The notes beneath the pieces were generated by a model. That model had not been told where the DNA came from and did no database searches. It worked only from the letters and a program-made list of their open reading frames with translations. A program made the translations under genes and the position numbers. 64,000 nt of DNA. It comes from Amylostereum areolatum (lineage: Eukaryota > Basidiomycota > Agaricomycetes > Russulales > Stereaceae). Below, in pieces: positions 30,516-39,898 of this stretch (positions are counted from its first letter, which is position 1; each line of letters begins with the position of its first letter). The stretch spans positions 1 to 64,000 of the forward strand of contig SAXG01000048.1 of the NCBI GenBank assembly GCA_012932865.1, given 5' to 3'.

Positions 30516-30973
30516 TGTCAGCAACGACTAGTGCGACAGCACCAAGTTACGACACAGCTGACTAGAAGATGAGGACGACAGAGGGGAGCCGATCAGACAC
30601 GGCGACAGACGAGGGAAAGCAAGCAAAGTCGGTAGAATTGACTAGCTCGAGATAAGGAATATGTACAGCGAGAGCGAGCCTTATATACACAAGAGGAGAG
30701 AGACTTAGGTAAGCAACCAATACACGGCGATCAGTAAGCAGACCAAGTATAAGTAAGCAGTCGTATGTAAAAGAGCACAGCATGAGTCAGTATCATACAG
30801 CATGAGTCAAGAGAAAGGAGTCAGACCCGGACCGAGATGAGTCACGTGGGTCCGGGCGGGATATAGATGAGCCGGGTCCGGGCCAAGGTGGAGCCGGACC
30901 GGTGATAAGTCGATAAGTCCTAAAGCGTGTAACCGATGTAAAGTAAAAAGAAAATTATAGACCGTTCATGACA
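30516..30973 (-). repeat. Gypsy-2 5' LTR (458 bp)
   Basis: Identical to 23458-23915 except for one base. It is the promoter-bearing LTR for this minus-strand element. Confidence 0.95.
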
Positions 30974-30978
30974 AAGGA
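30974..30978. repeat. Gypsy-2 right TSD (AAGGA)
   Basis: Second copy of the 5-bp target-site duplication; see 23453-23457. Confidence 0.95.
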
Positions 30979-31314
30979 TCCATCTTCGACCGCCTCGCCG
31001 GGTTGCTCGAGCCCCAGCTGAAGGCACACACCGAAATGCTTGCCTCGATGGCAACCACTCTCGGCCGCTCCGACCCTGCCGCTATCTCGTCCGATCTGCC
31101 CGCTCCCGCCTCCGACATTGTGTCCGACCCAAGCTTGGTGGCTCCGACAACGGATGCCGACGTCAACATGGTCGACGTCACAGATGCCCGTTTGCAGCAG
31201 CTCCGCGCCGATGTTCTTGCCGCGGTTGATACAATGGTGGAGGCAAATATCAAGGCAGAGCTGGATCCGATTCGGGCTCTGCTGGAGCAGTTGAGTAGCC
31301 ATCTTGGGAATTAG

Positions 31315-31670
31315 GTCCACTGCTTTTGGAAAGGGTGTCTGGTACTTTTTACCTTACTTTCAATGTTTTCCGCTGTCGCGCTTGCTTTCCTGATGTGTAC
31401 AGTATCTCTTGTTTAGTAATGCAATGCTGTCCGCCTACCAAACATGAATTGAGAGGTCGAAGCCATAGTTCAGATACCTCCGATGTATCTGTCATCTCCG
31501 ATGGGTCCGACCACTCCGATGCACATAGGTAGACATGACATCTGTCATTCTCAAGGATTTCACCGACTGTTCCTAAATACAAGCATTCGTGGATAGTCAT
31601 ACAAAAGGAGAACACTACCGATTCCACCTAAATTCCCAGGGATGTGCAACATACAAACATAACTGACTTA
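31315..31670. other. KDZ internal non-coding sequence with TCCGAC block, copy 2
   Basis: No gene. Positions 31455-31528 repeat the TCCGAC-rich block of 10008-10085 in the same orientation. Confidence 0.6.
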
Positions 31671-31678
31671 TAGCCCGA
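31671..31678. repeat. hAT copy 1 left TSD (TAGCCCGA)
   Basis: The octamer TAGCCCGA abuts the left end here and the right end at 38682-38689; 8 bp is the hAT standard. Confidence 0.95.
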
Positions 31679-31890
31679 TAGAGCTCTTCACGAGTGCACT
31701 CTTACGGGTACCTGCAACCTTGAGACAGGTACCCGTGACCTCTAAGCCCATACTCGCATCTGCGCGAGTACCAGGCACAAAGGTACCCGCCCGGCGGGTA
31801 TCCATATCCGTGAGTGTGCGGGTATTGCAAGTACCTGTCGTACCTGGTAATGATGTCATACTTACTGCGAGTACTCACAGATCTGGCATC
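31679..31890 (+). repeat. hAT left TIR and subterminal repeats
   Basis: 18-bp TIR followed by repeated GGGTACCTG, AGGTACCCG, AGTACCTG and GAGTAC words on both strands; the right end (38505-38681) has the same set. Such subterminal arrays bind transposase in other hAT elements such as Ac. Confidence 0.8.
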
Positions 31891-31966
31891 CGCATGGACC
31901 GCCTACTTCACACCCCTGCTGTCACTGAGGGAGATAAGCCATGACATTCTGGTACACATAATACAG

Positions 31967-34112
31967 CTAGTGAGTCTTCGTACGGCAGGCCAAACAGTTC
32001 CAAGTATACATCAAAGGGGAGGGCAGGAAAGGCATAGGAAAGGAACCACGACAAAAACAGGAATATACGTAAAATTGCAACAGAGCGTGCTCGTACCAAT
32101 CCAAGACCTTCATGTCCGTAATTGCGTTGAAATCCACTTGATCGAACTTGGTTTTGTTGAGGCCCATCTGCTCGAGAATGTAAAATGTATCGAAACCTGG
32201 AACATACCCAGAGAAAAAATCGCGGAGGGCCTTCACCCACCCTCGCCGCTCACCAACCTCTTCCAACTCCCACCCACGTGGACCCTGCCTTCCCTTGTAA
32301 AAGACGATGCGCTCAACGGCCTCCATCACCGCACGACGCGACGGATCACTTCGATCAAGCTCCGGGTCATGAAAGTTGAGGTAGCACGCGGTGTCGTGAG
32401 GGTGAGGAAGGTAGCCTTCGGCGGTCAACGACGAGAGATCGATGAGGAGGGACTCGTCGACGACTCGGAACGCGACGGCGTAGAGAAGGCTGGGATCACC
32501 TTCCAAATTGTCTTCATCGGCATCGCACCCGCACTCCAGCGTGCCGGTCGGGTCATCCTCGCGATCGAGCGCCAGTGCGGTAGACATTTCGGTGCCAAAG
32601 ATTTTGGGGCCACCGTGGATGAAGAAGAGGTCGGCGTCGTAGTGTGAGCTGTGTTGCTTGACTGGATGGCACTCGTACTGGAAATATTGATCGCCGAGGA
32701 TCGCACGCCACTCAGTCGTTGTGAGCGCAGCGACAGCAGGGTCGGTTCGTGCGAGCGTGATTCGCCGCAGGAGGTGGGGCCAGAGGGTGATGAGGCGGTA
32801 GACAAAATGTAGTTGTTTGCCCAGATAAGTAGGCCCCCACAGAGTCTGGACAAGAGGGAAGTATGTTGCAAGGGCGCCCTCTACCTTTTGAAAATGATTG
32901 AGGTCGACATCCGCAAAGGCACGCGTGTAGCATTCGACGGGGGGCGGCCATGTACGCGGGGCGGGGGGACATGTCGGCGAGACGACGCAACTCCTCGCTC
33001 CAGTACGGCAGGTCTCCAGCCTTGAACCCGTTGAACATCGGGTATTTTTTTCGTAAACGATCCCGCTCTAAGGACATGTAAGTACATGGCATGTGAATCC
33101 AAAGGTAGGTAAGACCTACCCTCCCGTTCGCGTCGGAGCGCATCTTGCTTCTGGACAGTTCGCGTGGACGGCACCCAGGGATCCGTGCGCTCGAGCGCTC
33201 CACGAGCCTGCCGTTCCAGCTCCACATACCGTGCACTTGTTGGCAAGTAGAACCACTGTGCGAGATTGCGTGGCGTGCCAGGTTCTAGGAAGTTATGTCA
33301 GAGTTGTGCAAAGAACAGTGTATCACTGACTTACTTTCAAGGGCACGCGCTGGGGAGAGTCCTCGAGTCTCGCCAATATTCTTGCTGCGATCCAAGGCCC
33401 AGGCAGACGTCGTGACTTCCGCGTAGACAGCAACGCCGCGACGGCCAAACGACGCGTACAACCGGAGGTCGCGCTCGGAAAAGATCGCACCGCGAACTGC
33501 GTACTTGGAAAACGAGCTGAGGTCTTGACCACAGTAATAGACAGACCACCAGTCAAAGAACGCGTGGACCTCGAGAAGCCCACGCTGGAAGGCACGGTAT
33601 GCCTGAACGAACTCGGCCCAAGACGTGACGCCGGTGACGAGGATACCGTACGCGTCGGTGGCCCGTTCGATAGCGCGATCCGGGACGAGAACCTGAGCTA
33701 GGGCGGCGTCAGTTGATGCCCTGTGGGAGACGGTCGGGCGAAGCTGGTCCAGACGGCGACGTGTGTTGTCAAGAAGGGTGCGGATTGGAGGCCGGGCGTC
33801 GTCGCGCAAAACATGCTCGCCGCGATTTGTCGAGTTGGGATGCCACATACTCTTGATGGGACCATCTAGGAGGGGTGTGTCTTCCTGGCCGAACGTTTTC
33901 GCCCGCAGGAAGACAAGGTACGGGGCTTGATGGTCGAAGGGCTGGGGTACGACAGTCCATTCGCGTGGGCCCCATAAGCCGTCAGAACCAACACAGGGGG
34001 GCGGGTAGAGAGTTGGAGACGGCGGGACGACGTTCGTGTTGCCGACGATCAGCGTCGTTGTCGGCGTCCAAGGGTGCATGTAGACGTAGGGATATGGGAA
34101 GGGCTCAGGCAT
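31967..34112 (-). pseudogene. hAT accessory gene, copy 1 (frameshifted)
   Basis: Three exons (33335-34112, 33120-33284, 31967-33067) with introns of 50 and 52 nt, as in copy 2. A run of six G at about 32939-32944 (five in copy 2) adds one base in exon 3. This breaks the protein about 45 codons into that exon, after the DMSPRPAYMAAP region. The product would be truncated to about 360 residues plus a short foreign tail. Copy 1 also differs by Met for Thr in PYVYMHPW near the N-terminus. Confidence 0.8.
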
Positions 34113-35447
34113 CTAGAAACATCGCATTAGCTACACCGTAACACGAGCTACGAGTCAACATACGCACCTGTAACACAAGCGCGAGAATCTAAACGAAGTT
34201 CTACCACAGGTTTCTCCTCAAAGCTGTGGCCGTCAAAGGCGGAGGTTGTCGAAGAGAGCGGGGCCGTCGAGAGCGGGCAAACGAGGGGGGAGACGAACTG
34301 GGTGGAGCGGGCACACAATTGTGGAACCCGTCCTGCCACAGAACTTCTCGGGACGGTGGGACCTGGAAGAGAGAGAAGAAAAGAAAAGAAAAGGATATGA
34401 ACGGCGAGACAGGGAGGGCGAGGACTGGGCAAGGATGCCGGGAGAGGTGAAGTCGCGACTTGAGACTGCCACGCGCAAGTCCGAGTCGCGAGTCGCAAGT
34501 TGTGGGCCAATCAGCAGCTCAAGTTTCACACTCCGCGCGAAGTGCAGGCCTGTGCGCGCGCACGGATATCCGTGCCAGCTCACAACCTTTCCCCCCCGTC
34601 CCTCCCTCCCCTTCCCTCTTCCACGTTCTGTGTTGCTTGCCCGACTAACGACCTTCTTCATTCACACAGCGTCCACTGTCCCGAGACGCACGGCTGCAGG
34701 TCGGGTTCCACAATAGTGTGCCCGCGCCGCGCCGTGCGTCTCCCCCCTCGTTTACCCCCTCTCGACGGCCACGCCCCACGACAAAGACGACCCCATCTGG
34801 CGTAGTGCCGTGGATCCCTCGCAGATGGTATGTCAAATTTTACGTGTCTCTCCGTCCTCGAGGCTGAGACTCCACAACCGAGGCCCGCTGACCGGGATCT
34901 TTTCACGCCCGCCGGAGCTCACGCACACCGTCGCACCCTTGCGCACCCGCCAATTGGATACGTATGCTATATAATAATACTATATACTACTTTCTGACGC
35001 ATCTGATCTCCAGCACCGACGAAGACAGCACGGAGTCGTGCATAATACTGATTTCTCGTACATCTAACATGTATTCTGTTCTTCAGTATTCCTCAGTACT
35101 AGCCAGCCCCATTCCTTATAAAAAGCCGCGCGTTTCTACCAGGACATCCATCCCTCCTCCGTTCTCTTTCCCCGTTTTCTTTCTCCCCTACGCTAATCTT
35201 TCCACTTGTGTCGCACGTTTCATGCAGACGAGATCACCTTCGTTTTCCTCCACCTCCACCTCTACGTCTTCGTCGGTGTCTTCATCAGCTTATTCTACAC
35301 CGTGCTCGTCCCCGTCCCTGTCTACAAACTCCCTTCCTAGTCTGCATACTCCGTCTCCGTCTCCCTCGCCTCCACCGTCTTCTCCGTCTTCGTCCTGGTC
35401 CCTTCCCAGCACCGTCATCTCCGAGCTCAACTCCTTGATCGACGATC
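34113..35447. promoter_or_regulatory. hAT copy 1 intergenic region between divergent genes
   Basis: About 1.3 kb without a supported gene. TTATAAAAAG at 35117-35126 is a likely TATA box for the transposase. The first ATG downstream (35224) opens a 124-codon Ser/Pro-rich frame that ends at 35596 and overlaps the transposase start out of frame. Confidence 0.55.
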
Positions 35448-38206
35448 ATGTCCAAGCGGAAGCAGCTCGCAGTAGGTCTGTCGAGGGCCTCGTCGTCATC
35501 CGCTGTCTCGCGCACGTCGTCCATCTCGACGCCGCAAAGCTCGCCGCCGCCGGAAGACGAGTTGCCGCCAGCCAAGAAGTTGAAGCAGACGTTTGATGAA
35601 AAGTTCGGCGTCGATGTGAACACGCCCCAGGAGGTTCTCGGTACGTTTTTCAATATCTGTTCCTATGTACATGTGCTCACCGTCTATGCAGAGATGCAGA
35701 TAAAGACCTGGTCATCGTTGTGTTACCAGCACTACACTCTGCCGCCGACCATCGACAACAAGAACGGCAAAGTCAAGTATAAGTTCCACTGCAAAATGTA
35801 GGCTGTGCTGTATTTTGAGCCAGTCCTCCCGCTGACCGATCTTTAGCCGTCCCTCCGTTGTTGTTATCCGCACTCGGACCGACACCTCGACAAGCAACCT
35901 ACTTGCGCATGTCCGTGCCTGCGAAGGTATCACAAAGCCTGATCAGTCCACGATCGCCGTCTTCGCTCACGGGAGCACGTACAGCCCCGAGAGGCTTCGG
36001 TTGTACATCGACCTTTGGGTCGCTTGCTCGCACCGCCCCTTTGTTATCATTGACGATGAATACTTGGTCAAGATCTTGCGCATGTTCAACTCGAACGCGG
36101 TGATCCCGTCGGATAGCACCATTTTGCGCGACGTGAAGGAGATCTTCACCATCTCCCAGGCCAATGTCAAGGAATTTCTTTTGGTATGTCATATCTTCTG
36201 TCGTTCTGCATCTTACTGACTGTATTGCCTACAGAGCCTGCCCGGGATGCACCATATTGGTCTCGATGGCTGGTCGAGCCCGAACGCAATCTCGTTCCTC
36301 GGTGTCGTCGTGTACTTCTTCCACAACGGCGAGATGAAGTCAATCATCCTGGACTTCATCCGCCTCACTCAGGCGCACACTGGCGAGTATCTCGCCGAGC
36401 AGCTGCACATATGCTTGAAGAGGTACGGCCTTGAGGAGAAGGTATGCTGATCTTCCGCTTCCGTTGTCGATTTTGTACTGATCCTCGTCTAGTTCATTGC
36501 TCTCGCGCTCGACAACGCGTCGAACAACGACACCATGCTTCAAGAGCTCGATGTTGTTCTTCCCGACGGCGCTGTTGGTGGCTCCACGACCCGTGTCCGG
36601 TGCATCTGCCATGTTTTCAACTTGGTTGTCAAGGTACATTTACTTACCCTCCTCACCTTCCGTCTCATGACTAACCTGTGTCAGGCTATCCTTGGAAACT
36701 TCACCCGCAAGGCGAAGCCGAAGCCCAAGTTGATCAAGGCAGCTGGCTCGACCGACAACGACACGGAGGACGAGGACGAGGACGAGGACGACGTGATGCC
36801 CGAGCTTGAGCTGTATGAGGAGGAGGAGGACTTCACTCCGGAGGACGAGGAGGAGGAGGATGATGCCCGTCGTGCCTACGACGAGGTGGAGATCAGTGCG
36901 ATCGAGAAGGAGGTTGCTGGCCTGCTGAAGGTCTCCTCGGCTGACACTCGGGCTGGGCGGCAGGCGCTGAAGAAGATCACCAAGCTCTCCACCCGCATCC
37001 ACTTCTCACCTCAGCTCCGCATCGCCCTCCTTGCTCTCTGCGCTAAGCATCGCACCCCTCAAAGGATCCTCCTCCGCCCCGTTGCGACGCGCTGGAACTC
37101 GACTGCGGACATGATTGGAAGTGCACTGGAGATCAAAGCCCCAATCAACGCGCTCGTCGCCCAGGACAAGTACAAGCTCCACCAATGTGTCCTTCAACCT
37201 GCCGAGTGGTTGATGCTAGAACAGCTCTATCCAATCTTAAAGGTGTGTATCTTTCCGCTTGACATAGGCTTATCATCCTGACTTCCTCCTAGCACTTCCT
37301 CTTGGCGACAAAGCACATGGAGCAAATGGGCAAGCCCCTCCTCTATCAAGTCATTCCCGCCATCGACATCCTCACCGCCCGTCTCGAGGACACCGGCTCC
37401 AACAAATCTCTCAACATTGTCGTGCGCGCGGCCGCGTTAAGTGGCGCTAAGATCCTCCACAAGTACTATGCGAAGACCGATGAATCCATTATGCCGCGCA
37501 TGGCTATGAGTACGTCGCCGTTCCTCTTACGTCTTCATTCTACTCATGTTTGTTGTAGTGTTTCACCCCAAGTACAAACTCAGCTACTTCGTACAGCAAG
37601 ACTGGCCACAGGACTGGATCGACGAAGCCAAGAAGATTGCACGTGGTCAGTGGGCACGATACAAGCCAGATGTTTCCGACGTCGCGCCACCTATAGTAAG
37701 TATCTCTCGCTTTCATGTGTTGCTTGCAGGTACTCACGTTGTATCTTCCAGGATGAGCTTGTCAACGACATGTTCGACATGGTTGTCGACGATGCCCCTG
37801 GCGACGAGCTTGAAGAATACTTCAACTCGTCGCGCATCGGGCATGTCTCCGACCCCATCAAGTACTGGCGGCAGCTGCTTCCCAGCCCGCTTGCCCGGAT
37901 GGCTCTTGACTTCCTGACTGCACCTGGTACGTCCCGACTTTTCTGTCATTGTGTCAAGACTGACGGAACTCGTATCTAGCCGCCTCCACAGACGTTGAAC
38001 GGGGCTTCTCGCGTGGTGGCCTGACTGTCACGAAGCGGCGCCATGCCCTTTCTGATGAGTCCGTCCGCGCTGCCACTGTCGTCAGTTCATGGGCCTCATC
38101 GGGCATTGAGGAGCTCGTCAACGAGGATGAGTTGCTCACCGTCTTCCGCAACAAGTCGAAGAGGTCCAAAGGTACTGTAGTTGAGGTTGAGGAGCTGTCG
38201 GACTAA
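35448..38206 (+). CDS. hAT transposase, copy 1
   Basis: Multi-exon gene of about 740 residues. The N-terminus is basic (MSKRKQLAVG, LPPAKKLKQTF). A BED-like zinc-binding region is spread over exons 2-3 (SLCYQHYT, KFHC, LLAHVRACEG: C..C..H..C). The RNase H-like catalytic domain has GMHHIGLDGWSSPN (first Asp), FIALALDNASNN (second Asp) and the C-x2-H motif RCICHVFN. An acidic insert (EDEDEDEDD) sits in the large helical insertion. The C-terminal hAT dimerisation domain is DVERGFSRGGLTVTKRRHAL. It ends with TAA at 38204-38206. Introns of about 50 nt are regular, for example 35641-35691. It looks intact and probably recently active, given the near-identical second copy. Confidence 0.93.
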
Positions 38207-38663
38207 TTCATACTACACCACTGCCCCCCCCCCACTATCCCCCTCCATTTGATCTCCCCCGTGTTCTCTCCTGGCATTGCCTCTCCCCCATTTGTCTGCG
38301 GCTGCCACTACTCCTCCCCCCTCCCCACCTGCTTTATATCTACTCACTCCTCCCCCCTGCCACCGTAATCCCACTGTTCGCATGTCCATAGCTTACCTAA
38401 CTGTCCACCACTATCTTTACATACATAAACCCTGCTCCCTTGAATAAACCTGGACTTTGTGTTGCTTACATTCTGACTTGACTAAGCCCTGAAATGCTAA
38501 GTGCCTGACAGGTATCTGACAGGTACCCGCACAGGTAACCTGTGGTACGAGAACTGATACTCGCATCCCTGCGAGTTTGTACCTGACGAGTACTCGTACT
38601 CGGGGATAGCAATACCCACGGATGTGCCTTACAGGTACTCATACAGGTACTCACGGGTATAGC
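38207..38663. other. hAT 3' non-coding and right subterminal repeats
   Basis: CT-rich 3' region (38220-38370), then from 38505 a dense array of CAGGTACCCG, AGGTACTC and related words up to the right TIR. Confidence 0.7.
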
Positions 38664-38681
38664 CACTCGTGAAGAGCTCTA

Positions 38682-38689
38682 TAGCCCGA
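38682..38689. repeat. hAT copy 1 right TSD (TAGCCCGA)
   Basis: Second TSD copy. It lies 11 bp before the stop codon of the minus-strand gene at 38701. Confidence 0.95.
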
Positions 38690-38700
38690 CCCCTGCCCCC

Positions 38701-39436
38701 CTAGGCCTCCGAAGCTCCATCATCGTCCTCTGGGTCGGGAAAAAACAGACCCCCGAGCGGCCCCGGAGCACGAGGAGGCTCTGGCAGGGTTGCGAGTGTA
38801 ACACGACCGTGGTTGTCAGCCGCCCCATTATCCTCTCGCTGACCCCTCGGGCTCAGCTTCAGACGCCTTAGATTGTTCGGAAACTGGACATCTGCAAGTT
38901 CCGAAAGTCAGTTGCCTACCGAAGAGAATATGCGGGACTCACTAGGGTCCGTCCACCACTTGAAGCCAAGAGGTTGATTGATCCAGAACTTACGGTCCTC
39001 TTTGTTTTCCCCCCAGATGTCCCCATACATGTCCAGCCTCCGAAAACGCCCAGAATCCTGACACATGATTGGTGGGCAGAAAAGCCTTGCGATCTCGAGC
39101 CAGGTAGGCTCCCCCGGAGGCAGGAGGTTCTGGGTATCCTCCAACTTCGCCTTCTTCCAGGCTGTGCTCACGTCCTCCTGCCCCCACAGATCAGAACATC
39201 TGTTCTCACGCCCCAGAACTGTGTTAACTCACCGATTCCTCGCCAAACAACCTCCACCAGTCATCACCAGGGTTGCTCTGCTTCTCTCCCTCGCACCACC
39301 ACCACTGCGTGCCCGCAATGAATCTTGCCTCTCGTAACATGTACGAAGGGGGGAGTGCACAGTTGTTGATGGTTTTCTCCCTTGAGTTTGACCCGAAACC
39401 GATACGAGGACCTGTCGGAGCTGTGTGGGAGAACAT
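38701..39436 (-). CDS. W-module protein of the KDZ cargo, short
   Basis: Exons 39233-39436, 38943-39177 and 38701-38882 (introns 55 and 60 nt) keep phase and give 206 residues. Exon 1 ends with the Trp-rich stretch TQWWWCEG...DDWWRLFGEES at the intron boundary, which resembles the WW-x-x-F intron position of the paralogous family. Exon 2 has TWLEIARLFCPP and GFKWWTDP. Exon 3 is basic then acidic (DPEDDDGASEA). The 3' acceptor was chosen at 38883 because the nearer AG gives an early stop. A TATATATAAT sequence lies about 75 bp upstream of the ATG. It may be a truncated family member without cysteine cluster and coiled coil. Function unknown. Confidence 0.55.
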
Positions 39437-39898
39437 CGGAAGACGAAGGAGGGATGTGGCTGTCACACCTGTGTGACTTCGCGTCCCGTCGGACTGACAA
39501 CATTATATATAGCCATTGTCGGCCGTTACCGAGACATGTATTTAAAACATTTCATTGTTGCGCAGTTTTCATTGCCCAAGATGATCAGTCCCACATCTGC
39601 GACACCGTACCCCAGTACCACTCAAACTGCTCCAAGTGTCCATTTTGATACAAGACTTTGTCGGACTCAGTGGATGTGCTGGTCCAAATCTTCGTATGCC
39701 CTCTCGGAGTCTGATTGCCTACGCCATTATTGACTTGATGTGCATAAGATCTAACTCTCAAATCAAAGATGGCGAGGTAGTGGAGACAGCCTGGAGGCGA
39801 CATGCACAGGTACATACATGGTCTCTACGCCTTTGGCTCGCTCATTGTAGTGATGGCTCTCTTAGCATCTCACCCCCTCTCCGAAGCTGTGAACCCCA
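39437..39898. other. Intergenic, no supported gene
   Basis: Separates two minus-strand genes. Plus-strand frames here (for example from 39802) overlap the 3' end of the gene at 39899 and look like shadows. Confidence 0.5.

Larger units (their letters stand above)
23458..30973 (-). mobile_element. Gypsy-2, full-length Ty3/Gypsy chromovirus (7516 bp)
   Basis: Two 458-bp LTRs (23458-23915 and 30516-30973) differ at one base (G/A near 23733 and 30791), so insertion is recent. TSD AAGGA. Transcribed from the right LTR toward lower coordinates; the TATA box is CCTTATATAC on the plus strand at 30679-30688. The order is leader with upstream ORF, gag, pol, then the polypurine tract AAGGAAGGGG next to the left LTR. 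No TGG-type primer-binding site is evident beside the right LTR. Confidence 0.95.
14934..31314 (+). pseudogene. W-module/coiled-coil gene of the KDZ cargo family, split by Gypsy-1a and Gypsy-2
   Basis: Exon 14934-15089 encodes a helical module ending in RFWNSLCKMQ. After the intron at 15090-15140, exon 15141-15342 gives GAELSAMG...DVVPMWWTEP. The next exon from 15389 starts MWKKNKK and runs into Pro/Thr-rich sequence. Exon order and intron positions match the genes at 45863 and 49516. One C-run around 15848-15905 seems to shift frame (coding frame differs on its two sides). The AAG at 16098-16100 is followed by an intron (16101-23203) that contains all of Gypsy-1a. Exon 23204-23357 is KR-rich. 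The last exon starts at about 23411, is cut at AAGGA by Gypsy-2 and resumes at 30974; with one AAGGA removed it reads through (ALKAVEG then SIFDRLAGLLEPQL) into a coiled coil ending at TAG 31312-31314. No cysteine cluster is seen. Confidence 0.6.
31679..38681 (+). mobile_element. hAT transposon copy 1 (7003 bp, two divergent genes)
   Basis: Perfect 18-bp TIRs TAGAGCTCTTCACGAGTG at 31679-31696 and, inverted, 38664-38681. The terminal TAGAG fits the hAT consensus YARNG. TSD TAGCCCGA. The first and last 150-200 bp are dense in GGTACC(T/C)G-type words in both orientations. Inside are a plus-strand transposase and a minus-strand gene of unknown function. Confidence 0.95.

Noticed and set aside
31814..32647. 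277-codon plus-strand frame in the hAT (and its copy at 58326)
   Set aside because: Antisense to exon 3 of the accessory gene, which has phase-consistent introns and protein-like sequence.
35224..35596. Ser/Pro-rich 124-codon frame as a real hAT protein
   Set aside because: Low-complexity, overlaps the transposase start out of frame; kept only as a possible regulatory upstream ORF.
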